Origin: Mucilaginibacter sp.
GTDB taxonomy: Bacteria; Bacteroidota; Bacteroidia; Sphingobacteriales; Sphingobacteriaceae
Direction of reading: 5' to 3'
NCBI RefSeq assembly: GCF_025362475.1
Contig: NZ_JANYGH010000067.1
Span: 1 to 64,000, forward strand
DNA: 64,000 bases
Shown here: in pieces, positions 17,077 through 26,396 of the stretch
How positions within the stretch are numbered: the first letter of the stretch is position 1
Layout: every line of letters starts with the position of its first letter
Notes under the pieces: generated by a model
Seen by the model: only the letters and a program-made list of their open reading frames with translations
What the model was told of the DNA's origin: nothing
Database searches by the model: none
Made by a program: the position numbers and the translations under genes

Positions 17077-18366
17077 TTACCTAAACACATTTTCCTTTAC
17101 CATAAACAAAGGCAATGAACCATGATCCTGTACACGGGAGTGAAAATCTTTGATATTAAAATCTCTGCCTTGTTTTTTTTGCAACTCCTCTTTCCAGTGC
17201 AGTATTAGCAGCGCGCCGTACTTGTAGGTAACTACCTGCGCAGGCCAGCGGCGTATACGGGCAATTTCGCGCAGGGCAATATCATCCTGGTTGCGGATGT
17301 TCTTTTTCCAAAAGGCAAGGGCCTGCTCATCAGTCCAGCCGTAATAGTTTAGGCCAACATCAAGTGGCACCCGTACCGAGCGCACAATATCCCATTCCCA
17401 TTTACCTAACTCATCATAAGGGGTTTGGTAAACGCCTAACTGCTTGCCCAGTTCTTCGGCATAAGCGCCCCAGCCCTCGGCAAAGCCCATATAGTAAAAA
17501 AGCTGCTGAACTGCCGATGTTTTGGTTTTACTTTCGATGCTGGATTGATAATGGTGGCCCGGTACAGCCTCATGTATAAAAAGCCAATCATACTGGCGTT
17601 TATTGTAAGGCTTATCAAAAAGATTATAATAAAAAGTGTTATTATCATAGTAACCGGGCGTTTGTGCCAGTTGCTTACTCTCGCCTGCTTTAATTTTCAA
17701 ATCAGGTATCTCAAAATCGTTAAAAAGTTTGGGTAAATTACTGTAGATGATGGCCCTGGTGCGCTCAAAACTTTGCTGAACCAATTTGGGATCGCGCTCA
17801 AAAAACTCAGGATCGTTAAGGTGTTTGTAAAAGGCATCCTCGCTTAAGCCGGTCTGCTGCCGCACCGACTCAATATGCTGCTGCACCCGGCTCACCTCCC
17901 CCAGTCCAAATTTATAGATCTCATCGGGCGTTACATCGGCGCTCACCCATCGTTTTAGCAAATAAGCATACCAGGCTTTACCGTCAGGAACGGTAATAAT
18001 ACCACCTGTTGAAATTTTTACAGGTCGATATTTGATCCATTCCTGTTCCAATACCAGCCGCTCCAGGTTAAGTTTACATTCATATTTAATCAATTCGTAA
18101 TCTATCTTTTGCGATGGGCTTAAGGCTTCCACTTTGAAGTTTGACAAACCCGTATCAGCCCACTTAAAAAACTCCTCTTGCTTCTGTATGGCTGTTTCTG
18201 TGCCGATATGTTCCAATCCGCTTACATAGCTTAGCTCTGGCTGCGGCAGGTTAAGTGCGGTATATCCGCTTACAAACCGGGCTGAAAAAGCATCAAATTT
18301 TTGCTGAGCGCGGGCATCAAAAAAGGACAGCATAAAAAAGCCGGCACAAAATAAGAGTGTCTTCAT
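17077..18366 (-). CDS. DUF885 family exported protein
   Basis: 429 residues with a signal peptide (about 1-20, ARAQ). The family metal-site motif HEAVPGHH is near 265-272, followed by the Glu-rich helix AEGWGAYAEELG and a C-terminal RWPAQVVTYKYG segment matching the DUF885 pattern. DUF885 proteins resemble zinc carboxypeptidases; no substrate is established. Typical members exceed 550 residues, so this is a short version. Its location is periplasm or cell surface. Confidence 0.85.
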   Translation of the reverse strand: MKTLLFCAGFFMLSFFDARAQQKFDAFSARFVSGYTALNLPQPELSYVSGLEHIGTETAIQKQEEFFKWADTGLSNFKVEALSPSQKIDYELIKYECKLNLERLVLEQEWIKYRPVKISTGGIITVPDGKAWYAYLLKRWVSADVTPDEIYKFGLGEVSRVQQHIESVRQQTGLSEDAFYKHLNDPEFFERDPKLVQQSFERTRAIIYSNLPKLFNDFEIPDLKIKAGESKQLAQTPGYYDNNTFYYNLFDKPYNKRQYDWLFIHEAVPGHHYQSSIESKTKTSAVQQLFYYMGFAEGWGAYAEELGKQLGVYQTPYDELGKWEWDIVRSVRVPLDVGLNYYGWTDEQALAFWKKNIRNQDDIALREIARIRRWPAQVVTYKYGALLILHWKEELQKKQGRDFNIKDFHSRVQDHGSLPLFMVKENVFR

Positions 18367-18464
18367 AATGGGGTTTTAAAATATCATAAGGATTACAAGC
18401 TTCGATGTTTATTTGTAGCCTATGTTACAAAATATACCCTCAAATAATGTAAATTGTAAGCACC

Positions 18465-19424
18465 ATGCGTAAACTTACCCTTATAATTGCTTTGATAACC
18501 TGCTGTTGTAAAACCTTTGCCCAGGTAACTTACCCGGATGCAACTTTACCTGCAAATTTCCCGATTCTTTTTGCCAAAGGTATTCTAACCGATGGCCTTA
18601 GCAACCGCGATTTTACCATCTCGCCCAAAGGCGACGAGATTTTTTACACCCTGCAACAACCACGTTTTGTTAGCAGTACCATTCTGTATCTTACAAAAAA
18701 GAATGGCAAATGGAGCAAACCCCTCGTAGCCCCATTTTCCGGTCGTTTTAGGGATCTGGAGGCTGCTTTCTCCCCAGACGGAATGTATATTTATTTTTCT
18801 TCGGACAGGCCGCTAAAAGATGGCGCCGCTAAAAAGGACTTTGATATATGGCGGGTTAAGTGCAATTCAAATGGCACCTGGGCCGCGCCCGAGAATTTAG
18901 GACCCAACGTTAACACCAATAAAAATGAATTTTACCCCAGCATCACGCGCAGCGGCAACCTTTATTTCACGGTTGAGGCTGATTATGGCAAAGGGAGCGA
19001 AGATATTGTTGTGTGCAAACCAATGCCTGGCGGCTATACCAAACCAGAGAGTTTACCCGAAGATATCAATACCAAATACGATGAGTTTAATGCCTTCGTC
19101 GACCCTGATGAGCAATTTATTTTGCTTACTTCTGAAGGCCGCCCTGATGATATAGGCCGGGGCGACCTTTACATTAGCCACAAGGATAAAGCAGGAAACT
19201 GGCTGCCGGTGAAACATTTGCCGGTGCCCGTTAACTCAACCGCCATTGACTATTGCCCCTTTGTTACCTGGGATAAAAAATATTTAATGTTCACCAGCAG
19301 CCGGTTAAATAAGGAATTGACCGATGGTAAAACAAAAACTTACCCGCAATTAAAAACCTTACTGAACAGCGCGGGTAACGGCTGGGATGATATCTATTGG
19401 GTGAAATTTGACACAGACTGGTAG
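18465..19424 (+). CDS. PD40 / TolB-like beta-propeller protein, exported
   Basis: 319 residues with a signal peptide (about 1-19). Several WD40-like PD40 repeats follow: FSPDGMYIYFSSDRP, YPSITRSGNLYFTVE, FVTWDKKYLMFTSSR and others, the usual blades of a TolB-type propeller. There is no fused peptidase or OmpA domain. It probably works as a periplasmic binding or scaffold protein. It is convergent with a small secreted-protein gene, with a terminator between them. Confidence 0.8.
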   Translation: MRKLTLIIALITCCCKTFAQVTYPDATLPANFPILFAKGILTDGLSNRDFTISPKGDEIFYTLQQPRFVSSTILYLTKKNGKWSKPLVAPFSGRFRDLEAAFSPDGMYIYFSSDRPLKDGAAKKDFDIWRVKCNSNGTWAAPENLGPNVNTNKNEFYPSITRSGNLYFTVEADYGKGSEDIVVCKPMPGGYTKPESLPEDINTKYDEFNAFVDPDEQFILLTSEGRPDDIGRGDLYISHKDKAGNWLPVKHLPVPVNSTAIDYCPFVTWDKKYLMFTSSRLNKELTDGKTKTYPQLKTLLNSAGNGWDDIYWVKFDTDW

Positions 19425-19440
19425 TACTGTAAAAAAGAAA

Positions 19441-19469
19441 AGTCATGTTGAATTGGTTTCAACACGACT
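19441..19469 (-). terminator. intrinsic terminator
   Basis: 12-bp stem (AGTCATGTTGAA and its partner, one G-T mismatch) with a 5-base loop. On the minus strand the stem is followed by TTTCTTTTTT. It serves the gene ending at 19493. Confidence 0.75.
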
Positions 19470-19492
19470 CCATATCTTAAAAAGTAAGCTGC

Positions 19493-19855
19493 TTACTTTT
19501 TATCTTCAACCCGTTTTAATACCGAGTGAACTTTTGAACCGCTAACCTCCAGGTCTACAGTTGTTGAATCGCCATAAAACTTACCAGTATGTGGAATATC
19601 CATTCCGCTGGTGCTTATGGTGAATGAAAAATCAGCGCCGGTTATTTTACCATTGTTTAAAGGCACATCGCCATCGGGAGTAAGCGCAGTACCCGTTAAT
19701 TTGTCTCCATCAATCTTAAAATTGTAAAGCAATGGATACTCTGTACCGCCAATATCAGCCTTTCCAGACCATTTTCCATTTAAATCAGCAATGGCTGCAA
19801 GGCATACCATAAAGCAGCTTAGTAATAAAGCAGTTGTAAATAATTTTCTTTTCAT
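19493..19855 (-). CDS. small secreted beta-rich protein
   Basis: 120 residues with a signal peptide (about 1-21). The mature part begins DLNGKWSGKADIGGTEYPL, a lipocalin-like motif common in small Bacteroidota secreted proteins, followed by alternating strands (FKIDGDKLTGTALTPDGDVPL). Two further copies of this kind of sequence occur in the N-terminal half of the neighbouring serine hydrolase family. Function unknown; it may bind a ligand in the periplasm. Confidence 0.7.
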   Translation of the reverse strand: MKRKLFTTALLLSCFMVCLAAIADLNGKWSGKADIGGTEYPLLYNFKIDGDKLTGTALTPDGDVPLNNGKITGADFSFTISTSGMDIPHTGKFYGDSTTVDLEVSGSKVHSVLKRVEDKK

Positions 19856-19946
19856 AACTTAAATTTGTTCATATCTAAGATAAGATGTTTTTCATTATAA
19901 TATGTTACCATAAAATTATTAAAAAGTTATAATCAAAGCATTTAGC

Positions 19947-21689
19947 CTACCGGGCCGCCACTGCTTTCAGGATGTAATTCTCCATAATCTTCTCGGGCTG
20001 CCACACCCTGCGGTTCCTGAAATTGCCCGATGTAATAACCACCACCAACTGGTATTCAGGCACTATAAATATATATTGCCCACCCGCGCCACGCGCCTCT
20101 ACAGTGTTAATAATTTTACCATTAACGTTGTAATGATAATGCCACCACAAAAAGCCATATTCATTTTTCTCGTTATGATTTTCAAGCACCAGGTACTTCT
20201 TGAAGGAGGCATCAACCCAGTTTTTGCTGATGAGCTGCTGATTTTTCCATTTACCACCATTAGCATAAAGTAAACCAAACTTTAACATATCCCGTGGCCG
20301 CAGGTGCATACCGCCACCAAAATATGGCCGGTTAAGCGGATCATCAAAAACAATATAGTTGCTAATACCTAATGGCTCAAACAAATTTTGATCAATAAAC
20401 AAGTCGAGCGGCTGTTTCACTACGGTATCTGCAATTACCCCAAGCAGGTAAGGATTGGCCGAACTATAGTTGGCATGCGTACCCGGATAGTTGATCATCG
20501 GCGCCTCAACCACTGTTTTCAGCCAGTTTGCCGAGTTTTGATATTCATCTTCTGATGCTGCCGACTTCCTGTCTATCCCAAAGTCTATGGCATCCAGGCC
20601 CGAGCTCATCGTGAGCAAGCTGCCTATGCTGATGGCCTGTTTCCGTTTATCACCATCGGCAGCATGCTTATATTGACCAGGTAAAAACTGCAACAGCTTT
20701 TGGGCGGTATCCTTCAGCAAGCCTTTATCCATAGCTATCCCCACAATGGCAGATGAGATACTTTTTGATGCCGACCGCAGATCATGAACTGCGCCTTCAT
20801 CGAACCCATTAAAATACTGCTCATAAACAAGCTTTCCACTCCTGCTGATGAGCACACTATGTGTATTGGTGATCTTATTTGCGTTGATGCTATCCACCAT
20901 CAGTTTTAAATAGCTTTCATCAAAACCGGCTGCTTTCAGGCTGTTAACAGGCAAGCCATCTTTCATATCAACAGGCATATTGCCGTTAAAAGGCAACCTA
21001 GGAGCTTTGCCTGCCAAATCCCATTCCTTAACAGAGCGGTGTAAGGAAACCGTGGTTATGGGTAAACCAGCAATTTCGGCCTGTAAAGTAATGACATCCT
21101 TAAATAACTTACCATTAAACTTTAAACCGCTGCGATAATCCCTGAAATGAACACTATCAGCATTAAGGGTTAACCCGCCACTTGCAAAGCCCGAAAAACG
21201 GGTATCGCCAAGGAAAATATATGCTTCGTATTTAGTTGAATCGGTATTTTCAACATCAATATAAAATTCAGGTTTCAGATCGGGAACAAACAAAATGTTC
21301 CATTTACCGGTGTTGGTGCCGGCTGCCTTTGCTTTTAAAACCATGTGGTAACTCCATTGAACGGAACGGATGAACAGCCGAACCTCCTTATCCCTTATGG
21401 TGCCTTTAACTGCCAGGTTGTTATCAAGCTTAACCTCGAAATTATTATTGGCCGATAGTTTAAAGTTTTTGTAGATCGATTTACCGGAAGAAGTTAACTG
21501 TAGCGTATAGTTGCCTAAAGTAAGTTTTTTTACCGCTACGACTATACCGAAGTTTTGGGGCTGGGTTAATAAACCTTCCCAATGGCCTTCATAGGGCTTC
21601 ATACCAATCTGCCCAAAACAAGTAGTGCTGATCAGCAGCATCAATACTATTGCGGGTAAGCTGTTTTTAAAATAGTTGAATAATAACAT
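19947..21689 (-). CDS. serine hydrolase, beta-lactamase/class C fold
   Basis: 580 residues with a signal peptide (about 1-26). The N-terminal region (about 30-230) is beta-rich and unassigned. The C-terminal part (about 260-575) is a class C beta-lactamase-like hydrolase. Its nucleophile motif is S306-x-x-K309 (SASK), followed by a YSSANPYLLG segment where YxN is usual, and GAGGQYIFIVPE near the C-terminus. YSS in place of YxN is a change at a catalytic-loop residue. It probably acts in the periplasm as an esterase or D-amino-peptidase-like enzyme; substrate unknown. Confidence 0.82.
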   Translation of the reverse strand: MLLFNYFKNSLPAIVLMLLISTTCFGQIGMKPYEGHWEGLLTQPQNFGIVVAVKKLTLGNYTLQLTSSGKSIYKNFKLSANNNFEVKLDNNLAVKGTIRDKEVRLFIRSVQWSYHMVLKAKAAGTNTGKWNILFVPDLKPEFYIDVENTDSTKYEAYIFLGDTRFSGFASGGLTLNADSVHFRDYRSGLKFNGKLFKDVITLQAEIAGLPITTVSLHRSVKEWDLAGKAPRLPFNGNMPVDMKDGLPVNSLKAAGFDESYLKLMVDSINANKITNTHSVLISRSGKLVYEQYFNGFDEGAVHDLRSASKSISSAIVGIAMDKGLLKDTAQKLLQFLPGQYKHAADGDKRKQAISIGSLLTMSSGLDAIDFGIDRKSAASEDEYQNSANWLKTVVEAPMINYPGTHANYSSANPYLLGVIADTVVKQPLDLFIDQNLFEPLGISNYIVFDDPLNRPYFGGGMHLRPRDMLKFGLLYANGGKWKNQQLISKNWVDASFKKYLVLENHNEKNEYGFLWWHYHYNVNGKIINTVEARGAGGQYIFIVPEYQLVVVITSGNFRNRRVWQPEKIMENYILKAVAAR

Positions 21690-21745
21690 GGTATATATTT
21701 ATGGCACAATAGTAAGCACTTAGCGATAGGCAAAATAGCACATTG

Positions 21746-22558
21746 TTAACGTGCCTCAATTATTTTTCGGTATTGTAAGGGCGTTACCCCAACAGCCTGT
21801 TTGAAGCTGCGGATAAAATGGCTCTGATCGGCGAAGCCACATTCATAGCCAATCTGCGTTAGCGGCATTCCTTTTTTACTCAGCAAACCGGCAGCCTGCT
21901 CTATTCTTAATTTTTTAAGATAATCGCCAACCGTGGTATGGAAATATTTAGGAAACTGCCGCGATAAATGAACCGGGTGCACTTGAGCAAGAGCGGCTAA
22001 AGCATCCCATGATAGTAAGCTGGTGTCGGCGTCGTTTAGTGCTTCTTTTATCTTTTTTACCCATGCGGGTTGCCGCGCTGTTTCCTGTTGCCTTACATTG
22101 GCAAGTAAACCAAAAACTTTAAAAAGCGATTCACGGATAGCCAGTATTTCTATCGCCCCGGTATACTTTGTTTCCAAATACATGCTGCGGAACAACAACT
22201 TTAAAACCGGGTTATTCAGCTTTACACTGCCTTCCATTTGGTTTAGCGGCAATTGATATCTTTCAAAGAAATCCTTTTCCAGCTCGATATGAAAACCACG
22301 GGTATAGCCGGGGCGCTTGATATTGCAGTGTGCATCCTGCCAGTTGTGAAACAGCAGTGTGCCTTCGCTGCATTCATAACTCTCTTTTTTATTGGTCTCC
22401 AGCATGTTGCCGGTAAGTAAAAAAGTAAAGTACGGATTTTGGTGTGTATGCCAGTCAACACGGTCATGCGTGTATTCGGTATCGGTAATAATGAGATTAT
22501 CCAGTTGAATAGCCTTGTTTTGGATCCCGAAGTATTTACCTTTTTGAAGCTGCAGCAT
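21746..22558 (-). CDS. AraC family transcriptional regulator
   Basis: 270 residues. An N-terminal cupin-like sensing region (about 1-150) with several His residues (HTHQNPYFTFLL) is followed by a two-HTH AraC domain (about 170-270), including GYECGFADQSHFIRSFKQAVG and GVTPLQYRK. It lies 56 bases upstream of the serine hydrolase on the same strand, so the two may be linked in expression, although the regulator's target is not known. Confidence 0.88.
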   Translation of the reverse strand: MLQLQKGKYFGIQNKAIQLDNLIITDTEYTHDRVDWHTHQNPYFTFLLTGNMLETNKKESYECSEGTLLFHNWQDAHCNIKRPGYTRGFHIELEKDFFERYQLPLNQMEGSVKLNNPVLKLLFRSMYLETKYTGAIEILAIRESLFKVFGLLANVRQQETARQPAWVKKIKEALNDADTSLLSWDALAALAQVHPVHLSRQFPKYFHTTVGDYLKKLRIEQAAGLLSKKGMPLTQIGYECGFADQSHFIRSFKQAVGVTPLQYRKIIEAR

Positions 22559-22705
22559 ATTGCTTTATAGACGGCTAAAGAAATAAATTGTTACATTTTA
22601 GTTAGCGAGCTTAAGGATGAACGAATTACTAAATTGACTTAAATTGTAACATTAAAATAATCTGCACATCTAAAATCTGCACATATGCACATTCGTTTAT
22701 TTGTT

Positions 22706-22713
22706 TAATTTTG
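22706..22713 (+). promoter_or_regulatory. -7 element, near-leaderless
   Basis: Exact TAATTTTG (TAnnTTTG) only five bases before the ATG at 22719. Transcription from it would give an almost leaderless mRNA. No -33 element is obvious. Confidence 0.4.
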
Positions 22714-22718
22714 GTCCG

Positions 22719-23012
22719 ATGAAAAAAGTGGAAGTATTAAAGCTGATAGATCTGATCGAGGAGATCAAAAAACTGGATGAATTGATTACGCAAAGCCGTA
22801 AAAAAAAGACATCAGATTTTGTGCTGAATCAATACGAAGCTAAAAAATTGAAGATGATTGGCTCAATCATCAACGAGCTGGCCAATCCACCAATTCAATC
22901 TATGGAAAGCTATATGCTAATACAGAAGATCCTTAACAAATACTATCCCAACATCAATAATGGTGAGTTGCTGAATGATAGCGATGTAGACAAGATTGTG
23001 GCTGTTATTTAA
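22719..23012 (+). CDS. hypothetical small helical protein
   Basis: 97 residues from the ATG at 22719; a TTG six codons earlier is less likely because the -7 element overlaps it. It is Lys/Glu/Leu/Ile-rich with a coiled-coil-like first half (VLKLIDLIEEIKKLDELITQ). There is no signal peptide, TM or known motif. The stop codon shares four bases (TTAA, 23009-23012) with the convergent DUF3179 gene. Confidence 0.65.
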   Translation: MKKVEVLKLIDLIEEIKKLDELITQSRKKKTSDFVLNQYEAKKLKMIGSIINELANPPIQSMESYMLIQKILNKYYPNINNGELLNDSDVDKIVAVI

Positions 23013-24256
23013 GGGAAAGTCCAATAAATAGCGGCAATGGTTTCTTTAACCTCGCCTTCTTTCCAAAACGTGGTAGCCGGGTGAAAATGTTTCCAGGAGT
23101 GCCAGTATTCCTGGTAGGCTTGTACCTTGCTTAGTTTTTGACCCTTTTGCGCACCGGATGTACATAAGCCATCCCAATCCCAAACAGACGCAGTTTCTTT
23201 ATCGGTAAGTTGTCCGTCTTTATTCAAATCAAAATGAAGTGTTTTACCATTTAAATTGGCGTTCCAAACATGGTAACTCAGACTATCTTTTTCTATGCCT
23301 ACAAGTAAAGATGTTTTATTGAGCTCATCATTAAGTACACGTTTATGAAATAAATGACGCCAGTCATAAGCTTTAGCCTGCCCGTTTATGATCACCCCTA
23401 TAACCCAGCTTTTCCTGATCAGCGAATCTTTGTTTTTTAAGGTGCTGTCTTTATCAATGTATTGTACACGATCATAGTTTTTAAGGTCGGTATAATCAGC
23501 AGCATACAATTTATCCGGCTGCATAATCATGGATGTTGGATGTTTTTCCAGCCAGGCGCCCAGGGTTAACTGCTCATAGGGCAACTCCTGTAAATGCTGC
23601 CCTTTTAGTTGGCCGACCGCCGCTTTACCGGTAGCCTGGTACCACCATGTTTTGGTGCTTTCGTCTTCAATAATAGCATTATAATGCCTTGCCCCTACCA
23701 ACCTGAAGTTTTGCCTTTTGCCATTTATTACCGGGCTGTAAACCCGCCCCGTGCGGCACATAGTACAGTAGGTTACCAAAACTGGTTCGGGCCCAACATT
23801 ATCCTGTACTTTATGGTGATAGCCTAAATATATAACCGGGTAAGCTTTGGCCACTCCGTTGTTTACAACACCCACTACTAAGTAATTAAGTGGCACTTTA
23901 TTGGTTAGCCCATTGGCAAATTTAGCCGACTGGGTTTCTTTAAACATGGTTTCGGCTTTGTATAAATAGTCGGTAATATAAAAACTACCCAGGCAAAGTA
24001 CCAGAACAATGGCCTTAACCAGCTGACCTCTTTTTGTATTTTTTGAATAAAATTTAAACAGGTACCATACAATAAATATAACCCCGATGAGGCGCAGCGG
24101 ATTCACAATTTTTTCCAGGTAATAGCATACCGTAATGGCATTCAGATCCTGACTGCCCGGAAAAGGCATCAGGAGGTAGGCATGCACCAGACCCGGTACT
24201 ACCAATAAAATTATCCCTATCCAAAATATTCCCGGTCTGTGTATATATTTCTTCAT
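23009..24256 (-). CDS. DUF3179 domain-containing membrane protein
   Basis: 415 residues. Three N-terminal TM segments (about 10-30, 48-67, 78-96) anchor a large extracytoplasmic DUF3179 domain (about 120-400) with the family motifs VVGVVNNGVAKAYPV and CTMCRTGRVYSP, whose two cysteines sit four residues apart. The start codon directly follows the stop of the AhpD-like gene (TAA then ATG), so translation is likely coupled. The biochemical function of DUF3179 is unknown; the cysteine pair and partner suggest redox chemistry, which is my inference. Confidence 0.82.
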   Translation of the reverse strand: MKKYIHRPGIFWIGIILLVVPGLVHAYLLMPFPGSQDLNAITVCYYLEKIVNPLRLIGVIFIVWYLFKFYSKNTKRGQLVKAIVLVLCLGSFYITDYLYKAETMFKETQSAKFANGLTNKVPLNYLVVGVVNNGVAKAYPVIYLGYHHKVQDNVGPEPVLVTYCTMCRTGRVYSPVINGKRQNFRLVGARHYNAIIEDESTKTWWYQATGKAAVGQLKGQHLQELPYEQLTLGAWLEKHPTSMIMQPDKLYAADYTDLKNYDRVQYIDKDSTLKNKDSLIRKSWVIGVIINGQAKAYDWRHLFHKRVLNDELNKTSLLVGIEKDSLSYHVWNANLNGKTLHFDLNKDGQLTDKETASVWDWDGLCTSGAQKGQKLSKVQAYQEYWHSWKHFHPATTFWKEGEVKETIAAIYWTFP

Positions 24257-24820
24257 TTAATCTGCATTTAAAGCGGCATACCTGTTGGCCGATGGCAGGT
24301 AACCATTTGTTTTTAGTATGCCTGCAAGGCGATTATAAAAAGCAGGTTCAGTTGGGGTTACGCTGGCCAGCCCGTCAACGTAACGATTATAAAGACTAAA
24401 CAGCGCGGCAATTAAAACGGTATCATGCAGTTCCAAATCGGTTGCGCCTGCCTGCTTTGCCTTTTCAACCAGGTTGGCAGTAACATTTTTACCGCTCACC
24501 TGTGTTTGGCGGGCAATCTCCAGCAGGTATTTCATTTTTTCGCTTACGGGCGCGTTATCGGGATCATTCTTTACTTTTTCGGCAGTTTCGGTATCTCCCA
24601 ACAGCACGTCTGCCGCCGCGGTATGGGCATTGGTACAAAAACGGCATTGGTTACCATGGCTCACAACAGTAGCTATCAGCTCGCGCTCACCTTCGGTAAG
24701 GGTTGATTCACCGCGTAATAGTATCTGGGTAAGCTGCCTTATGGGCAAAGCCGTATCTTGTCTATAATTCAGTAAACCGGTAATACCGGGCAGGTTATCA
24801 TCTAATGGTATGTATGGCAT
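24257..24820 (-). CDS. carboxymuconolactone decarboxylase/AhpD-like peroxidase-related protein
   Basis: 187 residues, all helical. The AhpD-type active site is C59-x-x-C62-x3-H66 (NQCRFCTNAH), which in this family serves as a thiol disulfide reductant of hydroperoxides. There is no export signal, so it is cytoplasmic. It is first in a tightly joined pair with the DUF3179 gene. The physiological partner reductant is not encoded nearby. Confidence 0.85.
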   Translation of the reverse strand: MPYIPLDDNLPGITGLLNYRQDTALPIRQLTQILLRGESTLTEGERELIATVVSHGNQCRFCTNAHTAAADVLLGDTETAEKVKNDPDNAPVSEKMKYLLEIARQTQVSGKNVTANLVEKAKQAGATDLELHDTVLIAALFSLYNRYVDGLASVTPTEPAFYNRLAGILKTNGYLPSANRYAALNAD

Positions 24821-24962
24821 ATCAATAGTACAATGGGGCTCGGCTTCTCAACCGATCAATAAATTTAATAAAGGCTTTATAATCGACCCTAATTTATCTA
24901 AAAATTTAAATAATCCGCAACATCGGGCATAATTATTTTTAAAGGCAGATCTCCCCCTTTAT

Positions 24963-26300
24963 TTATTTTAAGTTTATAGCATACAGGTTGCCATCGGCAC
25001 TGCCAAAATAAATTACGCCATTAAGAATAACCGGCGATGACACTATGGGGCCAAGCGAATATAATTTATCCATTACATCAACCGCCGTCTTATACAGCGA
25101 GTTATCGACACCGTTTGCCGCAAATTCAAAGTTAAGTGTATCCTGCTTCAATACTTTTGCGGCATAGGCATCACGGCCTGCAGTTTTAAATTCGCCGGAG
25201 AGTTTGCCAGTTTTAATATTTACAGCAAAAAGTTTTCCCGTAAAATCGCCAAAGAAAGCTGTATTTGCCCATAATACCGGGGAGGAATATAAATAGCCGT
25301 TGGCTTTATAGCTAAATTGCTGTTTGCCGGTTAAAGCATCAACAGCAACAAACAAATAGGTATCTGATGTAGTAAAATAAACCTTGCCATTTTTTATAGC
25401 AGCGGTGGTAAGTATCCAGGAGCCATTGGCATTATATTTCCAATTTAACTTTCCTGTATTGGCATTAAGCGCATAAAAATAGCTATCCCGGCAACCAAAA
25501 TAAACAAAACCATTATTGCAGATTGGCGAGGCCTGAATCCCCTCCAACTGGTGATAACCCGGCTGATCGGCTGTTTTAAACTTCCATACAAGTTTACCGC
25601 TTGCAGCATCCAAAGCGTACAGGTAGGTATCCCAACTACCAAAGTAAACCTTACCCTGGTATAAATACGGACTGGTATGGATAATTCCTTTTGTTTGATA
25701 AGCCCATTTCAACTTACCAGTATTACCATCCAACGCATAAAGCTTACCATCGCTGCTGCCAAAATATACGGTGGGATTATTTTTTGCTTCACTAAATACC
25801 GGCGAAGACAGAAAAAAATCATACAGATCATCCATATATTCATTCAGCGGTTTCATGGTCCATAATCCTTTTGCACCAACCTTCTTTTCGCCGCCAGTTT
25901 TAAACTTCCAGATAAGTTTGCCAGTTTTAGCATTTAAGGTATAATAATAGCCATCAAAACTGCCAAAACACAGCTTATCGCCATTTATTGCTGCCGATGA
26001 ATTTACGGCACCACCAGTAGTGAGTTTCCAAACTTGCTTCCCTGTTTTTACATCAACGGCATATAAATTATGGTCTTCGCTACCTATATACGCCATACCA
26101 TTAGCTACAACCGGCGATGAGAATATTTTACCTTTTGTGGCAAATTTCCACTTCAGGCCGCCAAAAGAACGGTAACCCTTTTTATTATGATCCTCTTTAT
26201 GCTGCACGTTAGTATCTACAGCCAGGGCTATCGGCGTCTTTCCCTGGCTAAAAGCCGCGGTGACCATAAATAAGGCAAACAGGAAAATATTCTTTTTCAT
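24963..26300 (-). CDS. PQQ-binding-like beta-propeller protein
   Basis: 445 residues with a signal peptide (about 1-20). About seven tandem blades follow of the pattern GxVYFGSxDGxLYALDxxTGKLxWKFKT, the PQQ-quinoprotein repeat also seen in BamB. There is no dehydrogenase catalytic disulfide or PQQ-site ring, so a binding or scaffold role in the periplasm is more likely than catalysis. It lies downstream of the acetolactate decarboxylase gene on the same strand with a 96-base gap. Confidence 0.85.
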   Translation of the reverse strand: MKKNIFLFALFMVTAAFSQGKTPIALAVDTNVQHKEDHNKKGYRSFGGLKWKFATKGKIFSSPVVANGMAYIGSEDHNLYAVDVKTGKQVWKLTTGGAVNSSAAINGDKLCFGSFDGYYYTLNAKTGKLIWKFKTGGEKKVGAKGLWTMKPLNEYMDDLYDFFLSSPVFSEAKNNPTVYFGSSDGKLYALDGNTGKLKWAYQTKGIIHTSPYLYQGKVYFGSWDTYLYALDAASGKLVWKFKTADQPGYHQLEGIQASPICNNGFVYFGCRDSYFYALNANTGKLNWKYNANGSWILTTAAIKNGKVYFTTSDTYLFVAVDALTGKQQFSYKANGYLYSSPVLWANTAFFGDFTGKLFAVNIKTGKLSGEFKTAGRDAYAAKVLKQDTLNFEFAANGVDNSLYKTAVDVMDKLYSLGPIVSSPVILNGVIYFGSADGNLYAINLK

Positions 26301-26396
26301 TATCAGGAATGGATATAATTCAGGTACACAAGTATAGTTATACTTTTAGCCTATAACTAATTGTATCCCTTATAATTAGAATCGCACGTTTTAAAA

